Positions 8,282 to 16,975 of a stretch of DNA of 64,000 bases are shown piece by piece. Within the stretch, counting starts at the first letter, position 1. The number at the start of each line of letters is the position of its first letter. The notes beneath the pieces are model-generated. The model had not been told where the DNA came from. It was given only the letters and a program-made list of their open reading frames with translations, and did no database searches. The position numbers and the translations under genes were made by a program. The stretch is from CAYTXJ01 sp965613025 (GTDB lineage Bacteria; Desulfobacterota; DSM-4660; Desulfatiglandales; JALVMZ01): NCBI GenBank assembly GCA_965613025.1, contig CBFDUE010000001.1, positions 100,737 through 164,736 on the forward strand, written 5' to 3'.

Positions 8282-10501
8282 ATGGAAAGGGAATATAAAG
8301 ATGCAGAGGTAAAGAGATCCATGTGTTTCTGGTGCAAGCCCAGATGTATTTTGGATGTGTATGTTAAGGATGGAAGGCTGCTTGGTGTAAGCAAATCCCC
8401 TATAAAAGGATGTCCCAGATGGAAGATAGCAAAGGAGATATTTTATAGTCCTACCAGAACCACCTTTCCTATGAAGAGAGTTGGAGAGAGAGGAGAAAAT
8501 AGATGGAAACAGATATCCTGGGATCAGGCCTTAGATGAGATAGCGGAGAGGCTTTCATCCATAAGGGATAGATATGGTGCAGAGGCTGTGGCACATCAGC
8601 ACGGAACCAGCAGATCTTATGAAGAACTCCGAACTCGCTTTTTCAACCTCTTTGGAAGTCCAAATCACTTCGGCCAGGCACACATCTGTCATGGAAATTC
8701 CGCAGTGGTGGCATGTATGGTGTTGGGATGGTGGCCATATTGGATGAATGTGGAAAAGCTGGAGAAGGCAAATTGTATCTTCTTTGTAGGTCGAAATCCT
8801 ATTCCGAGTCATCAGACAATAAGGGATGGCGTAGAGCAGGCCAGGAAGAGGGGGGCGACAGTTATTGTGGCAGATCCCAGACCATCTGATATAGTGAAGC
8901 ATGCAGACATCTGGTTGAGATTGAGACCAGGTACAGATGCTGCACTTCTGCTTTCAATGATGAATGTAATTGTGAACGAGGATCTTTATGATAAAGAGTT
9001 TGTAAATAATTGGACATATGGTTTTGATAAGTTAAGCGATAGGCTAAAGGAATATCCCCCAAGTAGAGGTGCTGAGATAACTGGTTTAAAAGAAGAAGAT
9101 ATTATAAAGGCAGCCAGGATTTATGCAACAAAAAGACCCTCATGTATGATGGAAGGAATGGGTGTTGCACATCAGCCCAATTCTCTAAATGCGCTACTCT
9201 GTCGCTATCTTATGCCTGCTTTAGTTGGCATGATAGATGTGGAAGGGGGAGAGGAGCTAATGGGCCCAGCTCCCATAATTACAGAACATGAGATTGAGCT
9301 TCCCGATATCCTTCCTGCTGAGCAGGCACAAAAAATGATAGGAAGTCAATATAGGCTATATTCCCATGAGGGATATGAGCTGATCCAGAAAAATGTGGAA
9401 AGGGTATGGGGTAAAAGATGTGATCTTCAGGTGTATATGAGATGTGCATCTGCCCCCCTTATCTTTCATGCGATGGCATATGGGGAGCCCTACCCTATAA
9501 AGGGTCTGATATGTGTCGCATGTAATCCCATGCTTACCATGCCAAATATAAAACTGGTATATAAGGCATTAAAAAATTTAGAGCTTTTAGTGGTAGTGGA
9601 TAAGGTCTGGACTCCCACTGCTCAGCTTGCAGACTATGTGCTACCAGCAGCAGACTGGTTAGAGAGGGATTTTATATTTAATTACCATAATACCACTCCA
9701 TTGATTATTGCAGGAGAGGCGGCCCTTCCAAAGACCATCACAGGGGAGTATGACAGAAGGGATGATTTTGACTTCTGGAGAGGATTGGGAATAAGGCTTG
9801 GACAAAAGGAATATTGGCCTTGGGAAAGTGTTCGGGAATATTATGATTATAGACTAAGGCCCATAGGACTGAGTTTTAAAGAGCTGGTTCAAATGGGCAA
9901 GTGGTTTCCTGAAAAGAGAGAATTTAAAAAATACATAAATAAAGGTTTTGGAACACCTACGGGCAAGGTGGAATTCTATTCTACAATACTAGAAAAACTG
10001 GGGTATGATCCACTTCCCAAGTTTGAGGAACCACCTGAAAGTCCCATAAGCAGTCCAGAACTTGCGAAGGAATATCCTCTTATTCTTATTACAGGTGGTA
10101 GATTTTTACCCTATTTCCATTCAGAATTCAGGAATATCCAGACCTTCAGAAAGGCCTATCCCTATCCCCAGGTGGAGATACATCCTGAAACTGCTAAAAA
10201 CTATGGAATAGAAGAGGGAGACTGGGTCTGGATTGAGACACCACGAGGTAGGATAGTTCAGAGATGCAGATTGGTGGACGAGATAGACCCAAAAGTTGTC
10301 CATGCCCAGCATGGCTGGTGGTATCCTGAACTTCCTCCAGAGGAGCCTTGGCTTCATGGAGTCTGGATATCCAATGTGAATGTGCTGACTGAAAAGGATC
10401 CAGATAAGGGTATAGATAAGGCATTAGGATCTTGGCCACTCAGGACCATGCTATGCAGGATATATAAGGCCCGGGTATCAGATATTCCATTATTTTATTA
10501 A
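8282..10501 (+). CDS. Cytoplasmic molybdopterin (Mo/W-bisPGD) oxidoreductase
   Basis: A 739-residue DMSO-reductase-family enzyme. It has an N-terminal [4Fe-4S] site with C15, C18, C22 and C44, and the metal ligand appears to be C136 in the segment HICHGNS. Two dinucleotide-binding regions follow, and a C-terminal beta-barrel domain begins near residue 600 (PLILITGGRFLPYFHSE). A Cys ligand is shared with formate dehydrogenases, Nap/Psr-type enzymes and acetylene hydratase, so the reaction could be a redox step, a transhydroxylation or a hydration. There is no Tat signal, so the protein stays in the cytoplasm, and no electron-transfer subunit gene adjoins it. A good AGGAGG ribosome site precedes the start. 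LysR genes flank it on both sides. Confidence 0.9.
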   Translation: MEREYKDAEVKRSMCFWCKPRCILDVYVKDGRLLGVSKSPIKGCPRWKIAKEIFYSPTRTTFPMKRVGERGENRWKQISWDQALDEIAERLSSIRDRYGAEAVAHQHGTSRSYEELRTRFFNLFGSPNHFGQAHICHGNSAVVACMVLGWWPYWMNVEKLEKANCIFFVGRNPIPSHQTIRDGVEQARKRGATVIVADPRPSDIVKHADIWLRLRPGTDAALLLSMMNVIVNEDLYDKEFVNNWTYGFDKLSDRLKEYPPSRGAEITGLKEEDIIKAARIYATKRPSCMMEGMGVAHQPNSLNALLCRYLMPALVGMIDVEGGEELMGPAPIITEHEIELPDILPAEQAQKMIGSQYRLYSHEGYELIQKNVERVWGKRCDLQVYMRCASAPLIFHAMAYGEPYPIKGLICVACNPMLTMPNIKLVYKALKNLELLVVVDKVWTPTAQLADYVLPAADWLERDFIFNYHNTTPLIIAGEAALPKTITGEYDRRDDFDFWRGLGIRLGQKEYWPWESVREYYDYRLRPIGLSFKELVQMGKWFPEKREFKKYINKGFGTPTGKVEFYSTILEKLGYDPLPKFEEPPESPISSPELAKEYPLILITGGRFLPYFHSEFRNIQTFRKAYPYPQVEIHPETAKNYGIEEGDWVWIETPRGRIVQRCRLVDEIDPKVVHAQHGWWYPELPPEEPWLHGVWISNVNVLTEKDPDKGIDKALGSWPLRTMLCRIYKARVSDIPLFY

Positions 10502-11460
10502 GGGATGGAAACGGCAGGGAGGTTATTATCTAAATAGGATATAAGTTCACGAATGCCATAGCCAGGTCTGAGTCCCTGGGCCATCTGTTTTAGCATTTCT
10601 AAGAATCTGGTTGCAGCAATAGAGAGGGGTTGGGTCTTTAGATAGGCAATGGATATATCTAAAAACAGCCTTTTACCCTCTAGGGGTCTGCTCTTTAAGA
10701 CCCCTTTTTTTAACTCCTTATAAACTGCATCTTTCACCACAAAGGATATCCCATTTCCTTGCTTTACAAGCTGTTTTATAAACTCAGTGTTACTGGTTTC
10801 CATAAGTATATTAGGGGTTATCCCTTTTTCGCTAAAGAGCCTGTCCACAATCTTTCTGGTTCCTGAACCTTCCTCCTTCATAATCAGGGGATAATCCATA
10901 AGCTCTTCAATCGATACCTCCTTTTCCTTTGTAAGAGGATGTCCTGGAGGAAGTATAAGGATCAACTCTTCATGGGCAAAAGGGATGACCTCGATATCAG
11001 GATAGTTTTCAACCATTGCAATTATCCCAATCTCATTTTTTAAATCAAGGAGACTGAGAAGGATATCTTTTGAGCTTCCTTCATTTAGAAAGATCTTTAT
11101 CCCTGGATATCTACATCTAAAGTTCTGAACAATGTATGGCATAAAAAACCTGGCATATGTTTTGGTGGTTCCTATTCTTAGAAGCCCTCTTTTTAACTTT
11201 TGAAGCTCTTCAATGGTATTTTCAATCTCTCTTTCAAATTCAAATACCTTTTTTGCAAGGTCAAAGAGAACCCTTCCTTCATCAGTAAGATGAATCCTTC
11301 TGCCCCTCTTTTTAAATAGCTTAAAACCACAGAATTTTTCAAATATCTTCAATTGGGCTGTAACAGCAGGCTGGGTAATAAAGAGATTTTTAGCGGCCTT
11401 GGTGCAGCTCATATACCTTGCGGTTTCATAAAAGATCCTGAGATGATTAAAGTTGATCAT
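10498..11460 (-). CDS. LysR-family transcriptional regulator
   Basis: A 320-residue LysR regulator with the helix-turn-helix at the N-terminus (NHLRIFYETARYMSCTKAAKNL, TQPAVTAQLKIFE) and an effector domain from about residue 90. Its stop shares four bases (TTAA) with the stop of the convergent molybdopterin gene, leaving no room for a terminator between them. It is divergent from the PEP-synthase-like operon at 11677, with 216 bases between, so it most likely controls that operon. A candidate LysR box lies in this gap. A C-terminal extension of about 20 residues beyond the usual end is present and has no recognisable role. Confidence 0.92.
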   Translation of the reverse strand: MINFNHLRIFYETARYMSCTKAAKNLFITQPAVTAQLKIFEKFCGFKLFKKRGRRIHLTDEGRVLFDLAKKVFEFEREIENTIEELQKLKRGLLRIGTTKTYARFFMPYIVQNFRCRYPGIKIFLNEGSSKDILLSLLDLKNEIGIIAMVENYPDIEVIPFAHEELILILPPGHPLTKEKEVSIEELMDYPLIMKEEGSGTRKIVDRLFSEKGITPNILMETSNTEFIKQLVKQGNGISFVVKDAVYKELKKGVLKSRPLEGKRLFLDISIAYLKTQPLSIAATRFLEMLKQMAQGLRPGYGIRELISYLDNNLPAVSIP

Positions 11461-11544
11461 CCTAAATTACTCAATTCTTAACAATTTTAATTATCTATAA
11501 GATAAATAAAATAAATAATTTTCCATAATCTCAATTTATAAATA

Positions 11545-11590
11545 GCATAAATAAAATGCAATTGACAAGATCTTTTATGCATCTTTATGT
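11545..11590 (+). promoter_or_regulatory. Candidate LysR box and promoter of the PEP-synthase-like operon
   Basis: GCAT-N7-ATGC (11545-11559) is an interrupted palindrome of the size bound by LysR regulators. It is followed by TTGACA at 11562-11567 and, 17 bases later, a weak -10 (TTATGT, 11585-11590). The region lies between the divergent LysR gene and the operon starting at 11677. The rest of the 216-base gap is very AT-rich with no other signal I can support. Confidence 0.35.
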
Positions 11591-11676
11591 TTCTTAAAAA
11601 ATATCTTAAAAGGTCCTAATAAATCCTGTTCAAATGTTGGTCAAACCATTAACCCATCAAAAGAAAGGAGGAAGAG

Positions 11677-13530
11677 ATGAAAGAAAGAGGCAAATTCCCT
11701 GACCCCCACGAATTTAAAACTCCCCCAGAGCTGGATGGATGGGAGGAGATGTATCCTTCCCATTACCTCTTTTCAAAGGACAGGGAGGAGTGGGAAAAGA
11801 GACAATTCTGGTATCAGGATAAGATCCATGATCCTGAGCCCTTGCCTCCTTTAGATCTCATATTTCAAGAGGCATGGCAGATATCCCTTTCTCAGTATAC
11901 CACAAGGGTATTCTGTATCCCTCCGGCACAGGGAATAGCACAGCGTATGGTAGGATGTTACATGTATATCTGTGCTATAAACCCTCCACCAGAAGAGGTA
12001 ATCGGTAAAAAGGCTCAGCTATTTGAAAAGAGGGTATTTCATGTCTTTAAGAACTATGATGAGCTGTGGGACAAGTGGTTAGAGAAGTTCAAGAAATTGG
12101 GAGAGGAGATGGACAGCCTCCCTGTTCCCAAAGAGTTGCCTGAATTTGTTCCAGAAGATCAGGTCCTTCCTGCTCCCACTGGCTGCTATGTATCCTACGA
12201 CCTTATGGAGGCATTTGATAAACTGGTAAATATGATGTTTAAGGGATGGCAATATCACTTTGAAATGCTCAATCTCTCCTATCTTGCATACCTTATGTTT
12301 GCAGATGTGGCCAGAAGGCTCTTCCCTGGAATTAGTGAAAGTGCCATAGGAAAGATGGTGGCAGGTGCCTATGTTGCCATGTTTAAACCAGAAGAAGAGC
12401 TATGCAGGCTCTCCCGTCTTGCCACATCCCTTAAAGGTGTCGCTGATATATTGAAATCAGACATGAAAGTGGAAGAGAAGATCTCTCAGCTTCAGCAGAG
12501 TGATGATGGAAAACAGTGGCTTGAGGAATATGAAAAGGCAAAGGATCCATGGTTCTATGTTTCCAATGGAAGCGGATGGTTTCATTATGAAGGAAGCTGG
12601 ATCACACATCCTGAAATCCCCTTTGGCTATATCAAGAGCTACATAGAGAGATTGGGAAAAGGTGAAAAGATAGAAAGATCACTGGAAGATATAGAAAAGG
12701 AAAGGGAAAGGGTGCTGGAGGAGTATAGAAAACTCATAAAGAATGAGGAAGATAGAAAATCTTTTGATGACTCATACAATATCATAAGGACCATATATCG
12801 ATTTGCAGAGGATCATCTGTTCTGGGTTGAGCACTGGTTCCACACCATCTGGTTTAAGAAGGTCAGGGAATTTGGCCAGCTACTTGTAAAATATGACATG
12901 TTAAATGAGGTGGACGATATCTTTATGTTCAACAGGTATGAGATCCCACAGCTACTCACTGAGCTTTCCACTGCCTGGGCACTTGGAGTGGATGTTCCTG
13001 TAAGAGCAAGCTACTATAAAGGAAAGGCGGAAAAGAGAAGGAGGATCCTGGAAGCTGCCAGGCAATGGAATCCACCGCCTGCCCTGGGTGTTCCACCTGA
13101 AGAGGTGGCAGAACCTTTCACTGTGATGCTATGGGGAATCACGACAGAGAAAGTAAAGGAATGGCTAAAAGGTGTGGAAGTTCCTGAAGGTGAAGAGGTA
13201 AGTGAACTTAAGGGATTTGCGTCCTCCTCTGGTGTTACAGAAGGAAAGGCAAGGGTGCTCAAGTCCTTAGCAGATCTGGACAAACTTCAGGCAGGAGAGA
13301 TTATGGTATGTCCTACCACTAACCCATCCTGGGCACCGGTATTTACAAAGATAAAGGCAGCTGTGACAGACATAGGGGGGCTTACAAGCCATGCTGCTAT
13401 TGTGTGTCGTGAATATGGGCTTCCAGCTGTTACAGGCTGTGGGATTGCCACATCTGTTATAAAGACAGGAGATATCATAAAAGTAAATGGTGATGAAGGA
13501 GTGGTAACTATTTTGAAGAGAGCCGAGTAG
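11677..13530 (+). CDS. PEP-utilizing enzyme, phenylphosphate synthase alpha-like
   Basis: A 617-residue protein whose C-terminal 100 residues form the mobile phosphohistidine domain of PEP synthase-type enzymes: NPSWAPVFTKIKA, then GGLTSHAAIVCRE with the catalytic His at residue 572. The N-terminal 480 residues are a helical domain not found in PEP synthase itself. In size, domain order and His position it matches the alpha subunit of phenylphosphate synthase, whose catalytic His is known near residue 569 in Thauera. That enzyme phosphorylates phenol with ATP. The next gene supplies the ATP-grasp partner. Substrate here is unproven: other phenols or enols are possible. A strong AAGGAGG ribosome site precedes the start. 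Confidence 0.8.
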   Translation: MKERGKFPDPHEFKTPPELDGWEEMYPSHYLFSKDREEWEKRQFWYQDKIHDPEPLPPLDLIFQEAWQISLSQYTTRVFCIPPAQGIAQRMVGCYMYICAINPPPEEVIGKKAQLFEKRVFHVFKNYDELWDKWLEKFKKLGEEMDSLPVPKELPEFVPEDQVLPAPTGCYVSYDLMEAFDKLVNMMFKGWQYHFEMLNLSYLAYLMFADVARRLFPGISESAIGKMVAGAYVAMFKPEEELCRLSRLATSLKGVADILKSDMKVEEKISQLQQSDDGKQWLEEYEKAKDPWFYVSNGSGWFHYEGSWITHPEIPFGYIKSYIERLGKGEKIERSLEDIEKERERVLEEYRKLIKNEEDRKSFDDSYNIIRTIYRFAEDHLFWVEHWFHTIWFKKVREFGQLLVKYDMLNEVDDIFMFNRYEIPQLLTELSTAWALGVDVPVRASYYKGKAEKRRRILEAARQWNPPPALGVPPEEVAEPFTVMLWGITTEKVKEWLKGVEVPEGEEVSELKGFASSSGVTEGKARVLKSLADLDKLQAGEIMVCPTTNPSWAPVFTKIKAAVTDIGGLTSHAAIVCREYGLPAVTGCGIATSVIKTGDIIKVNGDEGVVTILKRAE

Positions 13531-13545
13531 GAGGTAAAAGGTGTA

Positions 13546-14613
13546 ATGGAATATGTAAAGGACTTTAAGGAACTTCGCAGGGATTCAATTCTTGAAGCAG
13601 GGGGGAAAAATGCATCTCTTGGAGAGATGATAGGAGCGGGTATCAGGGTCCCCCCTGGTTTTGCTGTTACCACAAAGGCATATCTGGATTTTTTGGAGAA
13701 GGGCGGAATCAGGGATGAAATATTTTCCATATTATCACAGATTTCCCCTGAAGATGTGGAAGATCTCAACAATAAAAGCCTGAAGATAAGGGATCATATA
13801 AGATCCATAGATATTCCACAGGAAATAAAGAGTGCTATAGAAAAAAGATATGTAGATCTCTGCGATGTATGTGGTGTGGAGGATCTTCCGGTGGCAGTGC
13901 GTTCCAGTGCCACTGCAGAGGATCTTCCCACTGCAAGCTTTGCAGGGCAGCAGGAGACATATCTCTGGATCAGGGGGGTAGAAGAGGTGGCATCTAAGGT
14001 GAGGGACTGCTGGGCCAGCCTCTTTACTCCCCGTGCTATAAGTTACAGGATAAAGAACAGGTTTTCCCATGAAAAGGTCTTAATCAGCGTGGGTGTTCAA
14101 AAGATGGTAAATTCAAGGACCGCTGGCGTAATGTTTACTCTTAACCCTATAGATGGGGATCTATCCAAGGTGGTGATTGAAGGTAGCTGGGGATTGGGTG
14201 AAAGTGTGGTCTCTGGTTCAGTTACTCCTGATAAATTCGTGGTGGACAAGGTGGTGCTTGAGATAACAGAGAGAACCATATCCAGAAAACATATACAGTG
14301 TGTATATGATCCTTTGGAGGGAAAAGTGGTGGAGAAGGATATGGAAGAGGATATGCAAAATATGTGCTGTCTTCAGGACGAAGAGATCAAGGAGCTGGTT
14401 AAGATGGCAAAGAGGATTGAAGATCACTATGGCACTCCCATGGACATAGAATGGGCAATAGACAATGATCTGGAATTCCCAGAGAATATCTTTATTGTCC
14501 AGGCAAGGCCGGAAACAGTGTGGAGTCAGAAGAAAAAGGGCCCCGTGATCGGTAAAAAGAGCGGATTTGAACTTCTTATGGAGCAGGCAATGAAGAGGAT
14601 AAAACTGTCTTGA
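13546..14613 (+). CDS. PEP/pyruvate-binding ATP-grasp subunit, phenylphosphate synthase beta-like
   Basis: A 355-residue protein equal to the N-terminal nucleotide-binding half of PEP synthase: GGKNASLGEMIGAGIRVPPGFAV at residues about 20-42, the VAVRSSATAEDLPTASFAGQQ phosphate-binding region at about 116-136, the GVMFTLNPIDGD and EGSWGLGESVVSG segments, and a final FIVQARPET. It would use ATP to phosphorylate the mobile His of the partner encoded 15 bases upstream. Split alpha and beta subunits with this division are characteristic of phenylphosphate synthase rather than of the single-chain PEP synthase. The third (CBS-domain) subunit known for phenylphosphate synthase is not encoded nearby. 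Confidence 0.83.
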   Translation: MEYVKDFKELRRDSILEAGGKNASLGEMIGAGIRVPPGFAVTTKAYLDFLEKGGIRDEIFSILSQISPEDVEDLNNKSLKIRDHIRSIDIPQEIKSAIEKRYVDLCDVCGVEDLPVAVRSSATAEDLPTASFAGQQETYLWIRGVEEVASKVRDCWASLFTPRAISYRIKNRFSHEKVLISVGVQKMVNSRTAGVMFTLNPIDGDLSKVVIEGSWGLGESVVSGSVTPDKFVVDKVVLEITERTISRKHIQCVYDPLEGKVVEKDMEEDMQNMCCLQDEEIKELVKMAKRIEDHYGTPMDIEWAIDNDLEFPENIFIVQARPETVWSQKKKGPVIGKKSGFELLMEQAMKRIKLS

Positions 14614-14634
14614 TATAGGAGGAAATTTTCTAAG

Positions 14635-15864
14635 ATGCCTTCAATATTGCTTATTTCCACTTTAAATACAAAAGGAGAGGAGACTGCATATCTAAGAGAT
14701 AGATTAAAGGCCCTGGGATCTGAGATCATAACAATGGATCTATCCATGCAGGAAGGAAGCCTCTGGAAGGCAGAGATACCACCAAGGAATGTGGCAGAGG
14801 CAGGAGGAGGGAAGTGGGAGGAGATCCTCTCTTCTACTGATAGGGCAAAGAGCACTGAGGTGATGATCAGGGGAGCAATTAAGAAGGCAAAGGAGTTATG
14901 GGAAAGGGGAGAAATCCAGGGTGTTATAGGAATCGGGGGCTCCACTGGATCATTGATGGCAACAGAGGTTATGAGGGCGCTTCCTTTTGGAGTTCCAAAA
15001 TTGATGATCTCCTCCACTGCGGCTCTTCCTGGGCTTTCCACAAGATACATAGGAACTGGCGATATAATGCTCTTTCATTCAGTTATTGAGATATCTGGTC
15101 TGAGTGATCTCTTAAAAAATGTGCTTGATCGTGCAGCCCTTTCAATGCATGAGATGGCAAGGGGCCAGATGTCATCCATAAGAACAGATACAGATAGAAA
15201 GAGAATTGCCATGACTATGCTTGGGCCATGTGAGGGCTGTGCGCACAGGGTGAGAGAAGCACTTGAAAGAGAAGGTCTTCAGGTAATAGGATTTTCAGCG
15301 GCAGGAATTGGGGATAGGGCTATGGATGAGATGATTCTTCAGGGCCTGTTTCATGGTGTGGTGGATCTTGCACCAGGCGGAATAGGTGAGCATATGTTTG
15401 GGGGAATGAGAGACGCAGGGCCTCAGAGGATTGAGGCTGCATGTTCAGTGGGTATCCCTCAAGTTATTACGCTCTGCAGTGTTAATCATCTGACCATTAG
15501 AAAGAGTAAATATAAACCTTCTGATTATCAACGTCCCATGTATCATCTGGATAGATACAGAACCTGGCTCAGGACCACAGAAGAGGAATTATACAATATT
15601 GGAAAGGAATTTGGCAAAAAACTCAATAGGGCGAAAGCAGAAGTGGTTATCCTTTTTCCCCAAAAAGGATGGTCATCTGTGGATAGACCAGGAAATCCAA
15701 CCTATAATCCAGAACAGGATAGGATCTTCTTAAAAGGTCTTGAGGAAAACCTGACAAATAATAATATTGAGATAATAGAGGTGGATGCTAATCTGGAAGA
15801 TAAGGAATTTTCAGATGCGCTTATCTCAGCCGCAAAGAGACTCTTTTTAAATAGAAAGGAGTGA
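14635..15864 (+). CDS. Tm-1-like ATP-binding protein (UPF0261 family), paralog 2
   Basis: A 409-residue UPF0261 protein with LLISTLNTKGEETAYL at the N-terminus, the glycine loop GIGGSTGS at about residues 100-107, the ALPFGVPKLMISS segment and a C-terminal LFPQKGWSSVDRPGNPTYNP that lines up with the related stretch in the paralog at 6048. The gene lies 21 bases after the ATP-grasp subunit and 7 bases before a response-regulator gene, inside one clear operon. Its place suggests that it handles a phosphorylated or nucleotide-activated intermediate made by the phenylphosphate-synthase-like pair. That role is an inference from position; the family has no settled enzymatic function. Confidence 0.85.
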   Translation: MPSILLISTLNTKGEETAYLRDRLKALGSEIITMDLSMQEGSLWKAEIPPRNVAEAGGGKWEEILSSTDRAKSTEVMIRGAIKKAKELWERGEIQGVIGIGGSTGSLMATEVMRALPFGVPKLMISSTAALPGLSTRYIGTGDIMLFHSVIEISGLSDLLKNVLDRAALSMHEMARGQMSSIRTDTDRKRIAMTMLGPCEGCAHRVREALEREGLQVIGFSAAGIGDRAMDEMILQGLFHGVVDLAPGGIGEHMFGGMRDAGPQRIEAACSVGIPQVITLCSVNHLTIRKSKYKPSDYQRPMYHLDRYRTWLRTTEEELYNIGKEFGKKLNRAKAEVVILFPQKGWSSVDRPGNPTYNPEQDRIFLKGLEENLTNNNIEIIEVDANLEDKEFSDALISAAKRLFLNRKE

Positions 15865-15871
15865 GGGATTT

Positions 15872-16372
15872 ATGGAAAAGGCTGATATCTTAAAAGGAAA
15901 AAGGGTTCTTGTTGTTGATGATGAAAAAGACGTACTTAATACTGTAAAGGATATCCTTTACATGTGTGAACTTGACCTTGCATCAAGCTTTGAAGAGGCA
16001 AAAGAGCGGCTTGAATCAAGACACTATGATTTAGTGGTATTGGATATCATGGGGGTAGATGGATACAGACTACTTGAGATATCAAAAAGAAAGAATATTC
16101 CTGCAGCCATGTTCACTGCCCATGCATTTAGTGCGGATAACCTTAAAAGATCAATTAATGAAGGCGCTTGTGCCTATATACCTAAGGAGGAGATGAGTTC
16201 CCTTCCAGATTTTCTATCAGATATCTTTAAGGCAATAGAGGAAAGAAAAGATCCATGGGAATCATGGAGAGAGAGGCTTCCCTCCTCCTATTTTGAGACA
16301 AGATGGGGTGCCGCCTGGAAGGATCAGGACAGAGACTTTTGGGAGAGATTCTGGTCAAGCAGAAAGAAGTAA
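15872..16372 (+). CDS. Stand-alone response-regulator receiver protein
   Basis: A 166-residue protein with one receiver domain: acidic pair D16-D17 (VLVVDDE), phospho-acceptor D58 (LVVLDIMG), T82 (MFTAH) and K105 (YIPKEE). After residue about 125 a short Trp-rich, charged tail follows (DPWESWRERLPSS and WKDQDRDFWERFW), with no DNA-binding or output domain. No histidine kinase gene is in the window. It sits inside a metabolic operon between the Tm-1-like gene and ubiX, so it may act by protein-protein contact on one of these enzymes rather than on transcription. The receiver assignment is firm; the partner is unknown. Confidence 0.88.
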   Translation: MEKADILKGKRVLVVDDEKDVLNTVKDILYMCELDLASSFEEAKERLESRHYDLVVLDIMGVDGYRLLEISKRKNIPAAMFTAHAFSADNLKRSINEGACAYIPKEEMSSLPDFLSDIFKAIEERKDPWESWRERLPSSYFETRWGAAWKDQDRDFWERFWSSRKK

Positions 16373-16384
16373 TAGTTACTGCGA

Positions 16385-16975
16385 ATGATGAAAAAAAGAA
16401 TAGTAATTGGGATATCGGGTGCAAGTGGTGTAATTTATGGAATAAGGCTACTTGAAATTCTAAAAAAGATGGGCTCTTGGGAAACCCATCTTGTAATTAC
16501 AGAGGCGGCAAAGAAAAATATAGAAATTGAAACAGATTATAGGTTAGAAGATGTGGAAGAGATGGCATCCTTTTCATACGCCCAGGATGACATGACAGCC
16601 CCCATATCCAGTGGTTCCTTTTTAACCGAAGGAATGGTGGTAATACCCTGTGCCATAAAGAGTCTATCTGGAATCGCAAACTCCTTTAATACCAATCTGC
16701 TGGTGCGTGCAGCAGATGTGACTTTAAAAGAGAAAAGAAGACTGATTCTGGTGGTAAGAGAGACCCCTCTTCATATGGGACATTTAGAGCTTATGAAGAA
16801 GGCCGCTTTAATGGGAGCCATAATCCTGCCTCCCATTCCTTCCTTTTATCATCAACCTAAAAGCATACAGGACATAATAGATCATATTATTGGGAAGATT
16901 TTGGATCATTTTAAAATAGAGCATCAACTCTATAAGAGATGGTCTGGTGTTAAACAGAATAGGTTATCTTCTTAG
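16385..16975 (+). CDS. ubiX: Flavin prenyltransferase UbiX
   Basis: A 196-residue UbiX protein that makes prenylated FMN, the cofactor of UbiD enzymes. The family marks are present: RIVIGISGASGVIYGIRLLE at residues 5-24, the SSGSF segment near 75, VIPCAIKSLSGIANSF at about 86-101, RETPLHMGHLELM at about 127-139 and LPPIPSFYHQPK. Length is usual. It is the last gene of the operon that starts at 11677 and overlaps the convergent IclR gene by 26 bases. The presence of a UbiD-family gene at 3599 gives it an obvious client. Confidence 0.93.
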   Translation: MMKKRIVIGISGASGVIYGIRLLEILKKMGSWETHLVITEAAKKNIEIETDYRLEDVEEMASFSYAQDDMTAPISSGSFLTEGMVVIPCAIKSLSGIANSFNTNLLVRAADVTLKEKRRLILVVRETPLHMGHLELMKKAALMGAIILPPIPSFYHQPKSIQDIIDHIIGKILDHFKIEHQLYKRWSGVKQNRLSS

